Source: Patescibacteria group bacterium
GTDB lineage: Bacteria > Patescibacteriota > Gracilibacteria > UM-FILTER-43-11
Length of the DNA stretch: 64,000 nt
Direction: 5' to 3'
NCBI GenBank assembly: GCA_018817125.1
Contig: JAHIUN010000007.1
Location: 1 to 64,000, forward strand
Part shown: positions 1 through 7,904 of the stretch, piece after piece
Layout of the letters: the number at the start of each line of letters is the position of its first letter
Position numbering within the stretch: position 1 is the stretch's first letter
Made by a program: the position numbers and the translations under genes
The notes under the pieces: generated by a model
What the model was told of the DNA's origin: nothing
The model's input: only the letters and a program-made list of their open reading frames with translations
The model's database searches: none

Positions 1-1
1 C

Positions 2-94
2 GAGGGCGCGGAACCCCAACCCTGGGGGAGTGATGACTACATCGCCGGCGCGGTGAACGCCGGAGTCGTCCAGGTCACGGTGACCGCCCCCTGA
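2..94 (+). CDS. C-terminal end of an unidentified protein (partial)
   Basis: The frame starting at base 2 is open for 30 codons and stops with TGA at 92-94. It ends in an alternating small and beta-branched stretch (GVVQVTVTAP), which looks like the last strand of an extracellular beta-sandwich domain. A clear rho-independent terminator follows 18 bases later, which supports a real gene end. The body of the gene lies outside the window, so no function can be given. Confidence 0.55.
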   Translation, partial: EGAEPQPWGSDDYIAGAVNAGVVQVTVTAP

Positions 95-112
95 CAGCTG
101 AGAGAACCTCTG

Positions 113-147
113 CCCCCCCGGTTGCTGATGCGATCGGGGGGTTTTTA
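113..147 (+). terminator. Rho-independent terminator
   Basis: A stem of CCCCCCG (114-120) and CGGGGGG (135-141) is followed directly by TTTTT. It closes the partial gene ending at 94 and separates it from the structured RNA that begins immediately afterwards. Confidence 0.85.
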
Positions 148-330
148 CTAAGTAGCGAGCGATGCGGTCCGAAGTATAAGGAGTCCGGCAGGACGACTGA
201 AGCGCAGGACTCCGAAAGGTAAATTTACGAAGAAAATTTACTTTGAGGAGAGCAGAGCCCTATTGAACCAGCACAGAACCGCCCACAAATGCAACAAAGA
301 ACGAGGCAGACGGCCGGAATTGTGCTAAAA
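148..330 (+). ncRNA. Candidate structured RNA, copy A
   Basis: This gene-free stretch shares a skeleton with 32447-32628. Both begin AAGTAGCGAG. Both then carry a strong hairpin (here GGTAAATTT with AAATTTACT), then GAGGAGAG, then CCCTATTGAAC. The hairpin stems differ in sequence while the linkers are conserved, as expected of an RNA and not of a protein. The 3' part is less conserved here: GCACA and TGTGC could close it, and no poly-U terminator is seen. It does not resemble tRNA, tmRNA, RNase P or SRP RNA. Strand is taken from copy B, which ends in a terminator. Confidence 0.55.
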
Positions 331-331
331 T
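321..331 (+). promoter_or_regulatory. Extended -10 promoter for the 354 gene
   Basis: TGCTAAAAT (323-331) fits the extended -10 form seen throughout this window. There is no good -35. The start codon follows 22 bases later. Confidence 0.5.
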
Positions 332-353
332 AACGTTCGGTTTAATCCACTAT

Positions 354-1316
354 ATGAACGTTCGTGATATTGTCCGCAAAGCCTGGCAGGTCACACAGGT
401 GCACCTTAAAAAGCTCATCTGGTACGGTGCTGTGCCCGCGTTTTTCAGCACACTGGTGAGCAGCGCCTATCTGGGATACCAATATAATGCCTTTAAACAT
501 TCCGCCCTGTTCGGCGGCCATCAGGAAATGAACCTGGTAGTTGATATTAAAATTGTATGGGGGTTGATCAGCTCATACCCTAAACTGACCGTTATTCTGG
601 TAGTGCTGGCAGCAATTGTTTTTGTGGGATATACCTTAACACCGCCCATTTTCAGAGGAACGCTCATTCAGGCACTGATGCGCATCAAAAACTATGAACC
701 CATTACCGGCTCATTCGAAATCGGCTTACGGCGTTTTTTCCCCATGTTTGAATTTGCCCTCATTATCGGATCTTTCAGCATCATCACGATCCTGACCGAA
801 TCCTCTTTTGTGCTCAGATGGTGGGGGGAGAACGTGTTTTTTATGATCCTGCCTATGTTTCTTTTTATAGGCATGGTGGGGCTCATTGCCAGCTTCCTTT
901 TTACTTACGCGGAATATTTTATTGTGCTGGAAGACAAACGCCTTATCGAATCCATTAAAGAGAGCGTGATCCTGGTAATTTCCAATCTGCGCAAGACCAT
1001 TCTGATCTTCATCCTCATCCTTCTTATCAGTGCCCGCGTGATTTTAAACGTCATTCTTATCCTCTTTATCCCCATGGGGGTCATCATTTTAACGAGCTGG
1101 CTCGCCACCACCTTTCTGCATAGCGTGGCTTATGTGATTATAGGGATGTTTGCCCTTGGGATTTTGCTGGTCGCTTCGTATTTAATGGGGCTTTTTAATG
1201 TGTTTTCCACCGCGGTGTGGGTATTTACATACGCGGTATTGGTCGACAAACAGCACCTTCCTATCAAGGATGTGGATCTGGGCGGAGGACATTTAAAAAA
1301 CGAAGAATCCTCTTGA
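354..1316 (+). CDS. Multi-pass membrane protein of unknown function
   Basis: A 320-residue integral membrane protein with about six hydrophobic segments (near 21-41, 76-98, 131-149, 160-190, 213-245 and 258-295) and a short charged C-tail. The start region MNVRDIVRKAW is amphipathic and lies just behind an extended -10 box, so the first ATG is accepted even though no ribosome-binding site is visible. The general form recalls the membrane-domain families (DUF975-like) common in Gram-positive and CPR genomes, but no diagnostic motif is seen. The gene stands alone, convergent with elp3. Confidence 0.8.
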   Translation: MNVRDIVRKAWQVTQVHLKKLIWYGAVPAFFSTLVSSAYLGYQYNAFKHSALFGGHQEMNLVVDIKIVWGLISSYPKLTVILVVLAAIVFVGYTLTPPIFRGTLIQALMRIKNYEPITGSFEIGLRRFFPMFEFALIIGSFSIITILTESSFVLRWWGENVFFMILPMFLFIGMVGLIASFLFTYAEYFIVLEDKRLIESIKESVILVISNLRKTILIFILILLISARVILNVILILFIPMGVIILTSWLATTFLHSVAYVIIGMFALGILLVASYLMGLFNVFSTAVWVFTYAVLVDKQHLPIKDVDLGGGHLKNEESS

Positions 1317-1320
1317 TATT

Positions 1321-1382
1321 TCTGATCTCAGAATTCAGATCTCAGAATCAAATCTGAAATCAGAGTTCAGAAATCAGAAATG
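1321..1382. repeat. Iterated-word spacer (AATCAGAA type)
   Basis: The spacer between two convergent genes is almost entirely degenerate copies of an AATCAGAA/ATCTCAGA word. The same vocabulary recurs at 44590-44645, 46191-46245, 63277-63334 and inside tsaD. Confidence 0.7.
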
Positions 1383-2993
1383 TTATATGACTTTAGTCAT
1401 ATAAGTTCCTTCCAGTTCATACCCCAGTTTCCGATAATATTCCCGTGTTCCGATAGCCGCGATCACGGCGATTTTTTGGTAACCGGCTTCGTGCGTCAGC
1501 ATTTCCGCTTTATCCATCAGTTCGCGTCCGAAGCCAAGGTGCTGTGTATCGGATTTTACGCCTTCTTCCATGAGCGATTGCTGACGCCCGTACACATGCA
1601 GTTCACGTACGATGGCCGCGCCTTTCAGTTCATCAAAAATGGTTTTTTTAGGAAATCTCAGCCGGCATAAGCCAATTATTTTATCCAAATTTGGCTCTTC
1701 AATTGAAATGAAAAATTCTTGGCCGTCATTGGCCTGATAATTTTGAATTTTCAATTTTGAATTTTCAATTTGGATCTCCTGTATTTCCCGGCACCGTACA
1801 CATCGGCACGTTACCCCCCTTCTCTGCATAATCTGGCGAAGGTTAGATTGTTTGGTGCCGGCGATGACGCTGTCCGCAGGAATATCACGGATCACGCGGA
1901 TGATACGGCAGTATTCCGGCACATGGCTTTTGATGTCGGCGATCAGTTCCATCAGCTCTTCATCCGTGTAGGCGGTGTGGATCGCCGGGTCTTTTTTAAT
2001 CATAGTCGCCAGGGGAGAATAAGGGGTGACCATCGTGGGGTAGATCTTTAAATAATCCGGCCGTAATCCTTCATTTTCAAACAAGTCCCGTCCGGATTTC
2101 AGATCCGATTCCCATGTCGCGGTCGGCAGGTTGGGCATCAGATGATAACAAATCTTTAACCCAGCATCCCGCAGTAAGCCGGTCGCCCGGATAGATTCTT
2201 CAACGCCATGTCCTCGTTTACAAAAAGCGTTCACCGCGTCATCCGTAGTCTGAATGCCCAGTTCCACCCCTGTCACTCCATAACCACGAAGCCGTCGGAT
2301 TTCTTCTTCGTTCACCCAGTCCGGCCGTGTTTCCACCCACAATCCCACACATCGGCACGTCGCCGTTTCATTTTCCTTAATCAAATCTTCCAGTGACACA
2401 TCGGACATCGGACATCGGACATCGGACATCAAGCCTGAACCTTGGTTCAAGGCGAAGTAGATTCCTTTCAAAAACTCCTCCTGATAATCATGCGGGTAGG
2501 CGCCCCAGGTTCCTCCGGCTGTCCGGATATCGATTTTGGTCACATCGTGCCCTTGGGCGACCAAGCCATTTAGCCTGGTTTTGACCTGACGGTACGCGTC
2601 AAATTCATTCCGTACTGCCCGCATCATGGCTGGTTCATTGCTTAAATAGCTTTTGGGCATGCCTTTTTCAGACGGGCAGTAAATGCACTGGCCGGGGCAC
2701 CCCATGTCTTTCATCAGCACGGTAATATTCGCGATGCCTGACAGTGTCCGCACTTTCCGCTTCTGGATAATTTTTAAAATGTGCGGAGCGGGTTTGATTT
2801 TTCCTGCCTCCAACAGCTCCCGATAGGCCTGAATCAGCTCCAGGTTTTTAGGTAAAATCCCGCCGTTTTTTTTGGTAAGCTGGTTACGGATTCCTTTCAG
2901 TTTCTTCTCATCAATTGATTCCTCCATCACTAGTTTAAGGATGATTTTTTTTGCCAGCGGGATCATTGATTTACGAACCAGATAAACAGACAT
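1383..2993 (-). CDS. elp3: Elp3-type tRNA uridine-34 modification enzyme (radical SAM/GNAT)
   Basis: Elp3 makes the 5-carboxymethyl-type modification of wobble U34 in tRNA using S-adenosylmethionine and acetyl-CoA. The 536-residue protein has the radical-SAM cysteines C99, C103 and C106 in MGCPGQCIYC, the central VETRPD segment, and a C-terminal GNAT acetyltransferase domain ending in REYYRKLGYELEGTYM, which is characteristic of the family. Two low-complexity peptides sit in frame: residues 187-200 (DNA repeats of CATCGGACAT) and about 407-427 (word-repeat DNA). Both look like spacer repeats that entered the gene without breaking it. The gene is monocistronic. Confidence 0.93.
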   Translation of the reverse strand: MSVYLVRKSMIPLAKKIILKLVMEESIDEKKLKGIRNQLTKKNGGILPKNLELIQAYRELLEAGKIKPAPHILKIIQKRKVRTLSGIANITVLMKDMGCPGQCIYCPSEKGMPKSYLSNEPAMMRAVRNEFDAYRQVKTRLNGLVAQGHDVTKIDIRTAGGTWGAYPHDYQEEFLKGIYFALNQGSGLMSDVRCPMSDVSLEDLIKENETATCRCVGLWVETRPDWVNEEEIRRLRGYGVTGVELGIQTTDDAVNAFCKRGHGVEESIRATGLLRDAGLKICYHLMPNLPTATWESDLKSGRDLFENEGLRPDYLKIYPTMVTPYSPLATMIKKDPAIHTAYTDEELMELIADIKSHVPEYCRIIRVIRDIPADSVIAGTKQSNLRQIMQRRGVTCRCVRCREIQEIQIENSKLKIQNYQANDGQEFFISIEEPNLDKIIGLCRLRFPKKTIFDELKGAAIVRELHVYGRQQSLMEEGVKSDTQHLGFGRELMDKAEMLTHEAGYQKIAVIAAIGTREYYRKLGYELEGTYMTKVI

Positions 2994-3043
2994 TAGTATT
3001 GGTTAGAGTGATGGTATTTTAAGTGTTTTTTAAGAGTTTGGCA

Positions 3044-3180
3044 AGACCCCCTCGCCCTCCGGGCGCTCTCCATCGCTTGAGGGGGAGATTGTTTGCAGGT
3101 TTTTTTGAAAACCAGTTTACAAAAATATCTCCCCCTTGATTAAGGGGGAGTGGTCCCGCTATGCGGGACCGAGGGGGTCT
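3044..3180. repeat. Large palindromic intergenic element
   Basis: AGACCCCCTCG at the left end and CGAGGGGGTCT at the right end are perfect inverted copies. Inside them TTGAGGGGGAGAT pairs with ATCTCCCCCTTGA, and a small GGTCCCGC/GCGGGACC hairpin sits in the right arm. The element fills the spacer upstream of elp3 and reaches into the stop codon of the next gene. It is probably a non-autonomous palindromic repeat, or a strong bidirectional transcription block. Confidence 0.75.
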
Positions 3181-3958
3181 ATGTGGCATCAATCACCCAA
3201 AACCACTGGCCATAATCGGTGAGGAGGAACGTTTCATTCGCATACGTGCAGGCACGGCCGATGGTGTAGTTTTTCGGCGCGTCGCTCAACACTTCCTGCA
3301 AAGTCGCCAGGTCGGGATCAGTCGTGACGTAGATAAAATGCTTGGTCAGCCCTTTGGTCAGATCCAGCATATAATCCACCCGCGGACAACGGTCATTGTG
3401 CACCAGGCGGCGCATCTCATTCAGTATTTTTTTACGCTGATAATTTTCCATGACCACTTTCACGTTTTCCCCAATCGGATGAACAACGGTGGCGTTGATG
3501 AGGCGCTGGTAATTATCGTACTGGCTGTTAACGAGCAGAATCATCAGTACATACACCACTACCGATAGATAAATAAAAAGATAACGGTGGATCTGCTTTA
3601 AAAACGTCAGCTCCATCAGATGGCCGGTGGCCAGCCGGTACGTCAGCAGAATAACAAGAAATGTCTGGCCCGCGTACAGCTTTTCTTCAAGTGTGGCGCT
3701 GTCCAGAATTCTTAAGACCGCTGTGTATTTTAGAAGCACGCCGATAAAAACCGTCATTAAAAGAAGGGTGGCAAAACGCATCAAGGTTCCATGCCGCACT
3801 TTTACCCGCATCACCACGTCCACTACAAATCCCCAGTGCTTAAAAACAAAACCGTTTAAAAGCAGAACAACCATCATCTCCATCAGAGTGAAGGCCAGAA
3901 AGAAGGCGAAAAAGAACGCGATGGAGGGAACGATGATTTCAAAAAGTTCAGATGACAT
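3179..3958 (-). CDS. Membrane protein of unknown function
   Basis: A 259-residue protein when started at the ATG at 3956-3958 (MSSELFEIIVPS). A longer frame exists, but it would overlap the divergent kinase gene, so the shorter start is chosen. Four hydrophobic segments lie near 9-36, 59-82, 95-111 and 125-144. They are followed by a soluble C-terminal half of about 110 residues containing KNYTIGRACTYANETFLLTDYGQWFWVI. No family is recognised. It is divergently transcribed from the kinase with only 39 bases between start codons, so the two promoters must overlap. Confidence 0.75.
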   Translation of the reverse strand: MSSELFEIIVPSIAFFFAFFLAFTLMEMMVVLLLNGFVFKHWGFVVDVVMRVKVRHGTLMRFATLLLMTVFIGVLLKYTAVLRILDSATLEEKLYAGQTFLVILLTYRLATGHLMELTFLKQIHRYLFIYLSVVVYVLMILLVNSQYDNYQRLINATVVHPIGENVKVVMENYQRKKILNEMRRLVHNDRCPRVDYMLDLTKGLTKHFIYVTTDPDLATLQEVLSDAPKNYTIGRACTYANETFLLTDYGQWFWVIDAT

Positions 3959-3997
3959 ATTAATTTGTGATACAGTACCTATGTTATCATATTTAGC

Positions 3998-4936
3998 ATG
4001 AAAAAACTCCCGATTGTCATCACCGGTTCGCTGGCGTACGATCACATCATGACCTTTCCCGACAAGTTCGCGAATCACATTCTGCCCGACAAGGTGCATA
4101 TGCTGAATGTGGCGTTTAATGTGGATAAATTGAATGTCAATCTGGGGGGCACGGCCGGTAACATTGCTTACAGCCTGGCGCTTTTGGGTGAGAAACCCAT
4201 CATTTACGCCACGGCGGGGAATGACTTTCGGGATTATGAGATGAAGTTAAAGTCGCTGGAACTGCCGACGGACGACATCCGGATTTTTGAGGACGAAAAA
4301 ACCGCCCAGGCCTTCATCACCACCGATCTCGCTGATAATCAGATCACGGCGTTCCACGGCGGGGCGATGTTCCGGGCAAATGAACATCCGTTAGTGGTCG
4401 GGGAGAAATCTTTTGTCATCATATCACCAAATGATGGCAGGGCGATGGTCGACCACGCTCATTACTGCCGTCACCACAAGCTCCCGTTTATTTTCGATCC
4501 GGGGCAGGCCTTTAATGCCCTGAGCGGAGACCAGCTCGTTAAATCTGTTCACGAAAGCAAGGCGCTGGTACTGAACGATTATGAATGGCAGTTGTGGAAA
4601 GATAAAACCTCTCTATCCAAAATAGCCACTCTCGGATTAACGGAAACAGTCATCATTACCAAAGGCGAAGAAGGCTGCCGGGTGGTCACCACGAAAGAAG
4701 AATTTGAACTGCCGGCCGTGTCCGATTTACAAGTCGTTGACCCCACTGGTTCCGGCGACGCGTTCCGCGCCGGCCTGCTGTACGGCTTATCCCGCGGATG
4801 GGAACTTAAAAAAAGCGCCCAAATTGCTACCGTGGTTGCCTCATTCTGCGTGGAAATACAAGGGACGCAGAGTCATGAATTCGATGAAGAAATGTTCCAC
4901 GGGAGGTATCAGGAAGCGTGGGATGATTCATTTTAG
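3998..4936 (+). CDS. PfkB-family carbohydrate/nucleoside kinase
   Basis: A 312-residue kinase of the ribokinase/PfkB fold that phosphorylates a sugar or nucleoside hydroxyl with ATP. The N-terminal substrate-binding signature NLGGTAGNIAYSLALLG lies near 48-64. The C-terminal anion-hole motif DPTGSGDAF has D254 as predicted catalytic base. The GTAGN glycine pair and overall length resemble adenosine-kinase-like members, but substrate cannot be assigned from sequence alone. The gene is single and divergent from the membrane protein. Its 3' end borders the palindromic element E1, where base composition turns AT-rich. Confidence 0.9.
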   Translation: MKKLPIVITGSLAYDHIMTFPDKFANHILPDKVHMLNVAFNVDKLNVNLGGTAGNIAYSLALLGEKPIIYATAGNDFRDYEMKLKSLELPTDDIRIFEDEKTAQAFITTDLADNQITAFHGGAMFRANEHPLVVGEKSFVIISPNDGRAMVDHAHYCRHHKLPFIFDPGQAFNALSGDQLVKSVHESKALVLNDYEWQLWKDKTSLSKIATLGLTETVIITKGEEGCRVVTTKEEFELPAVSDLQVVDPTGSGDAFRAGLLYGLSRGWELKKSAQIATVVASFCVEIQGTQSHEFDEEMFHGRYQEAWDDSF

Positions 4937-4949
4937 ATTAAAGATATTT

Positions 4950-5069
4950 CGTATAACGTTGCAGTATATGTGACGTTTGCTACTGGTATAATATGCCGAA
5001 GGCTCACCAGTGGCAAATGTGGGCGTTTACCGAGCTGAGGTAATAAGCCGCATATACTGCTGTTGTACG
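4950..5069. repeat. Palindromic element E1 (covarying, att-like)
   Basis: The ends CGTATAACG and GTTGTACG are complementary apart from one pair. Just inside, GCAGTATATG pairs perfectly with CATATACTGC. An inner stem TTTGCTACTGG pairs with CCAGTGGCAAA, and a third hairpin TTACC/GGTAA follows. E2 (7335-7482) has the same layout with compensating base changes in both main stems, so pairing is conserved and sequence is not. TGGTATAAT inside the element reads as an extended -10 on the + strand. It lies immediately downstream of the GHKL ATPase gene. Confidence 0.75.
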
Positions 5070-5224
5070 CCCCGACGACCATCGGGAGGAGAGCGCAGCG
5101 GGGTGCGAAGTGAAACGGAGCAAGTTCAAGTAATATTTTTCCATCCAATAGGTCTTTTGATAGGCTTTTCTAATGAACAGAAGAAACTGTTTATTAGTGC
5201 TCATGTTTTGCTTTCAGGGTATTT
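5070..5224. other. Non-coding spacer between E1 and the ATPase gene
   Basis: No gene is seen here. A GC-rich hairpin (GCCCCG near 5068 with CGGGGTGC near 5100) abuts E1. An AT-rich stem CTAATGAACAG (5170-5180) with CTGTTTATTAG (5187-5197) lies close to the ATPase stop codon. Neither has a poly-U tail in the ATPase direction. Confidence 0.5.
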
Positions 5225-7189
5225 TCAGTATTCATATTTGGCTTTTTGTTTTTCGATTGTATCTTCTGGATCATTCAAGAAATCTATTAGCTCGCTAAGA
5301 ACAATCAAATCCATTTCCCGTTGTTGCGATGTAACGCTTGTGAGTACATGAGTAACTCCATGATACTGTCGTTGGTCTAAATTATCTGGGTCTAACAGAG
5401 ATGTCACCATGTAATTCCCCTCATATTCTGATCCAGTTTCCCATACTACTACTAGTGAGATATCGTTGGAATTTTTAACACCATTTTCAATATCTTCAAT
5501 CAACCCATCTAATGAGAATTTGTATTCAAGGATCTTTGGGGCGCTCAGAAGCCCAGTCTCACCTAGCTCATCCATTTGACCAGGTAAAATTCCAAGAGGA
5601 TTGGTAGTGGTATGATGTTCATGGTTTTTTGCAGGGGGTTCTATGCTGATTTTATATAAGCCATCATATGTTAAACGTTCGTTGGTGGACATGATTCTTA
5701 AGCCACGAATTACACCGCCTGCAATGAGTTGATGGAACAGGGCTATTACATCTTGCTCTCTTGTTGGCGTGGAAGTAAGGCCAATTTTTTTTGTTGGGAG
5801 AAAGAAATTTTCATTATTAATTTGTAGAGGGCTTTCTATCTCGTGTTGTAGCATTTCCTGTTTCCATGTATCCACTCCTGCTTCTCTTACTAAATCCGGT
5901 GCAAGTCCAGTATTTTTTCTTAGAACTGATTGGTATTTTGGAAAAGCTCTATTAATAAGTGCTGCAGTTATTTCTTTGCAGAAATCAACGATATCACTTC
6001 TAAATCCTTTACGACCTAAATCTGCTGAGCAATTTTCAAAGTGTATAAGAAAATGAACTTGGTTTTGTCGTCCAATATTCCGCGTCAAAGGAATTTGAAT
6101 GATTTCGCCTTGTGGCATATTATTGGCTGAAATCTGAAAACCACCTGCTAGTATTTTAAGACCTGATCTTATATTTAGTGATTCATTAAAAACTGACCAA
6201 AGTTTTGCGGAGTACACGTAAGAAAAATATACATATGGTTTATATTTTTCCAGGATTTCTTTCTGGTTTTCATCTAATTTTAACGATGCTTCTAATTCTT
6301 CTGGCTTAAATGTTCCATAAAATACATCTAAATTTTTCAGAGCTGGTGGTAAAATATAGCCAGGTCCCCTTGCCTCGTATAGCTCCTGCATTTTCCCCTT
6401 TACTTCATCCAGACTTGCTATTTTTTTTGCTAGTGTATGGGGCCATAAGTATTGAATCCCCTGAAAGACCCCTTCTTCAGTTTCACCCTTTTCGTTAACT
6501 ACCTTCAGGTGTACCTGTATTTCTTCGTTTGCAAAAAAACTACCAAGTCCAGTTTTAATAGATAATATTTTATGCCACGCATCGACGCTACTAGCCTTTA
6601 CCCAACCTAAATCCGCTGGGTGAGTCGTACTGTCAAAATTGATACGAATTGAAACACCTTTATCTATTTCCTTGCACTCTTGTGCAAGATTGCTTTCAGG
6701 TGCTGTTTTGACGAGCGGATTGCCGGACGGATTTTCATCATCTAGCCATTTTCTAGCATTTACCATTTTACCTGTATAGGTAAAATCCTCAGTCTTTGTA
6801 TAAATTTGCATAAAGTTGTAACCATATGCTAGAAAAGTCGCGCCAACACCCTTGTGTCCGCGCGTATTGCCTGATTTAAAAGAAAAATCTGGCGCCAAAA
6901 AAGCCTTGAGCGTTACTTCATTAAGGCCGATGCCATTATCACTTACGGTAAGTGAATTATCTTTAATATCTATTGTTATCCAAAGCTTTGGTTGATATAC
7001 CTTATCTTCGGTTTTAGCGCGTTCTTCAATGGAATCTAATGCGTTTTGTATTAATTCGCAAAATGGATCGTAATAACCAACGTAAGAATTTAATATATTT
7101 CTTAATTCGCGCTTAATTGCATTTGTAGCGGCTTCTGTTCCTTTTGTATATTTTGCTTCTAATGGGTCGAAAGTGTTTTCCGTTGACAT
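5225..7189 (-). CDS. GHKL ATPase with probable C-terminal PD-(D/E)XK domain
   Basis: A 654-residue protein whose N-terminal 150 residues carry the GHKL (gyrase/Hsp90/MutL/MORC) ATP-binding motifs: E45-LIQN49-ALD52 for Mg and ATP, D84NGIG88, and the lid GHKGVG at 111-116. Residues 190-400 look like an S5-type transducer. In the C-terminal third E478, D509 and E555-Y-K557 are spaced like a PD-(D/E)XK nuclease core, followed by the hydrophobic strand ISLVVVWE; this is an inference from spacing. The gene is clearly more AT-rich than its neighbours, has its own promoter (7217-7245), and lies between palindromic elements E1 and E2. MORC/MutL-like ATPases of this kind occur in bacterial conflict systems, so a defence role is likely but unproven. 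Confidence 0.85.
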   Translation of the reverse strand: MSTENTFDPLEAKYTKGTEAATNAIKRELRNILNSYVGYYDPFCELIQNALDSIEERAKTEDKVYQPKLWITIDIKDNSLTVSDNGIGLNEVTLKAFLAPDFSFKSGNTRGHKGVGATFLAYGYNFMQIYTKTEDFTYTGKMVNARKWLDDENPSGNPLVKTAPESNLAQECKEIDKGVSIRINFDSTTHPADLGWVKASSVDAWHKILSIKTGLGSFFANEEIQVHLKVVNEKGETEEGVFQGIQYLWPHTLAKKIASLDEVKGKMQELYEARGPGYILPPALKNLDVFYGTFKPEELEASLKLDENQKEILEKYKPYVYFSYVYSAKLWSVFNESLNIRSGLKILAGGFQISANNMPQGEIIQIPLTRNIGRQNQVHFLIHFENCSADLGRKGFRSDIVDFCKEITAALINRAFPKYQSVLRKNTGLAPDLVREAGVDTWKQEMLQHEIESPLQINNENFFLPTKKIGLTSTPTREQDVIALFHQLIAGGVIRGLRIMSTNERLTYDGLYKISIEPPAKNHEHHTTTNPLGILPGQMDELGETGLLSAPKILEYKFSLDGLIEDIENGVKNSNDISLVVVWETGSEYEGNYMVTSLLDPDNLDQRQYHGVTHVLTSVTSQQREMDLIVLSELIDFLNDPEDTIEKQKAKYEY

Positions 7190-7216
7190 AAAAAATCTAT
7201 TTAAATTAGTGGAGTT

Positions 7217-7245
7217 ATTTTACCCTGAAAGCCCTCTATTAACAA
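7217..7245 (-). promoter_or_regulatory. Promoter of the GHKL ATPase gene
   Basis: On the minus strand TTGTTA is separated by 17 bases from TAAAAT, ending 28 bases before the ATPase start codon. Confidence 0.6.
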
Positions 7246-7334
7246 ATTTATTCCCCTTGTATTTAAAAAGCCTATTAAAAGTTCCTTGATCTAAATTATA
7301 GATACCCTTAAAAAGAAAAATATTTTTTGAATTG

Positions 7335-7482
7335 CGTACAACGTTTCGGTATAAGTGAAGTTTACCAATGTTATAATTAATCCTCAACGTTGGTAAATTT
7401 GGGTGAGTGTATTTTACTCACCGAAATTTACGTCAAATAAGGTAAAATACACGAACCACTTATACAGTGTTGTAGGTTGTAC
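7335..7482. repeat. Palindromic element E2 (covarying, att-like)
   Basis: Second full copy of the E1 family. The outer ends CGTACAACG and GGTTGTAC pair. GTATAAGTG pairs with CACTTATAC where E1 has GTATATG with CATATAC. TTTACCAA pairs with TTGGTAAA where E1 has TTTGCTACTGG with CCAGTGGCAAA. Extra hairpins (GGTGAGT/ACTCACC, GTATTTTAC/GTAAAATAC) enlarge the right arm. TGTTATAAT occupies the same place as TGGTATAAT in E1. It lies between the small acidic gene and the ATPase gene. Confidence 0.75.
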
Positions 7483-7483
7483 A

Positions 7484-7519
7484 TAAAAAAAGAAAGGCCA
7501 CCTTTAGATAGCCTTTCCA
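7484..7519 (-). terminator. Rho-independent terminator of the small acidic gene
   Basis: Read on the minus strand, GGAAAGGC and GCCTTTC form the stem and a run of seven T follows. It lies directly after the stop codon of the 7539-7823 gene and before E2, so the two accessory genes are separate transcription units. Confidence 0.8.
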
Positions 7520-7538
7520 ATATATTGATTATGTTCAA

Positions 7539-7823
7539 TTAAACCAGGAATAATTTACTATCTCTAATAAATTTAATTGCTTTTTCTGACAATTCTAATT
7601 TTTCAGGGCTAGCATGGTTAAGGTTGTATTGCACTGTATCTAGCCAATCTTGTGGAGTTGGCCCATCCTCTTCCATTTCGCCAAATGGTGCCACGTTAAG
7701 CTCATGAACAACGTCTTCAATTTCTTGTCTTTGATCAGCCGTTATATCAACCGCCTCTCTTTGGCCTGGTGCAACTAATTTTTCTACTGTTGTACCTTGT
7801 TGATCTGGTGTGTTTGTATTCAT
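7539..7823 (-). CDS. Small acidic protein of the accessory module
   Basis: A 94-residue, strongly acidic, soluble protein with no recognised domain. The first 30 residues are polar and probably disordered. The rest is predicted mainly helical (EIEDVVHELNV, PQDWLDTVQYNLNHA, KAIKFIRDSKLFLV). It has its own near-consensus promoter and its own terminator. It shares the low GC of the ATPase gene and lies with it inside the block bounded by E1, E2 and half-element E3. It may be a partner, regulator or separate cargo of the same module; nothing in the sequence decides between these. Confidence 0.75.
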   Translation of the reverse strand: MNTNTPDQQGTTVEKLVAPGQREAVDITADQRQEIEDVVHELNVAPFGEMEEDGPTPQDWLDTVQYNLNHASPEKLELSEKAIKFIRDSKLFLV

Positions 7824-7853
7824 AATTATTTTATTAAATTATTTATCGTTATC

Positions 7854-7882
7854 ATTATAGCATATAGTTGTCATAATGTCAA
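7854..7882 (-). promoter_or_regulatory. Strong promoter of the small acidic gene
   Basis: TTGACA, a 17-base spacer and TATAAT preceded by TGC (extended -10) read on the minus strand, 30 bases before the start codon. It lies between half-element E3 and the gene, so the unit carries its own transcription signal. Confidence 0.85.
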
Positions 7883-7904
7883 AATAATCTTTTTTTGTGT
7901 ATTT

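Noticed and set aside
148-330. RNase P, SRP, tmRNA or 6S RNA
   Set aside because: None of the diagnostic sequences of these RNAs could be found in either copy.
4-353. rRNA or IS element at the left edge
   Set aside because: No rRNA core sequence, transposase frame or terminal repeats are present.
4950-5069. Canonical integron attC site
   Set aside because: Outer boxes are similar, but the unpaired central spacers are too short and the large third hairpin is atypical. It is kept only as an att-like element.
5010-5351. 113-codon + strand frame across E1 and the ATPase 3' end
   Set aside because: It crosses the palindromic element and the end of a real gene, and the product has no protein-like pattern.
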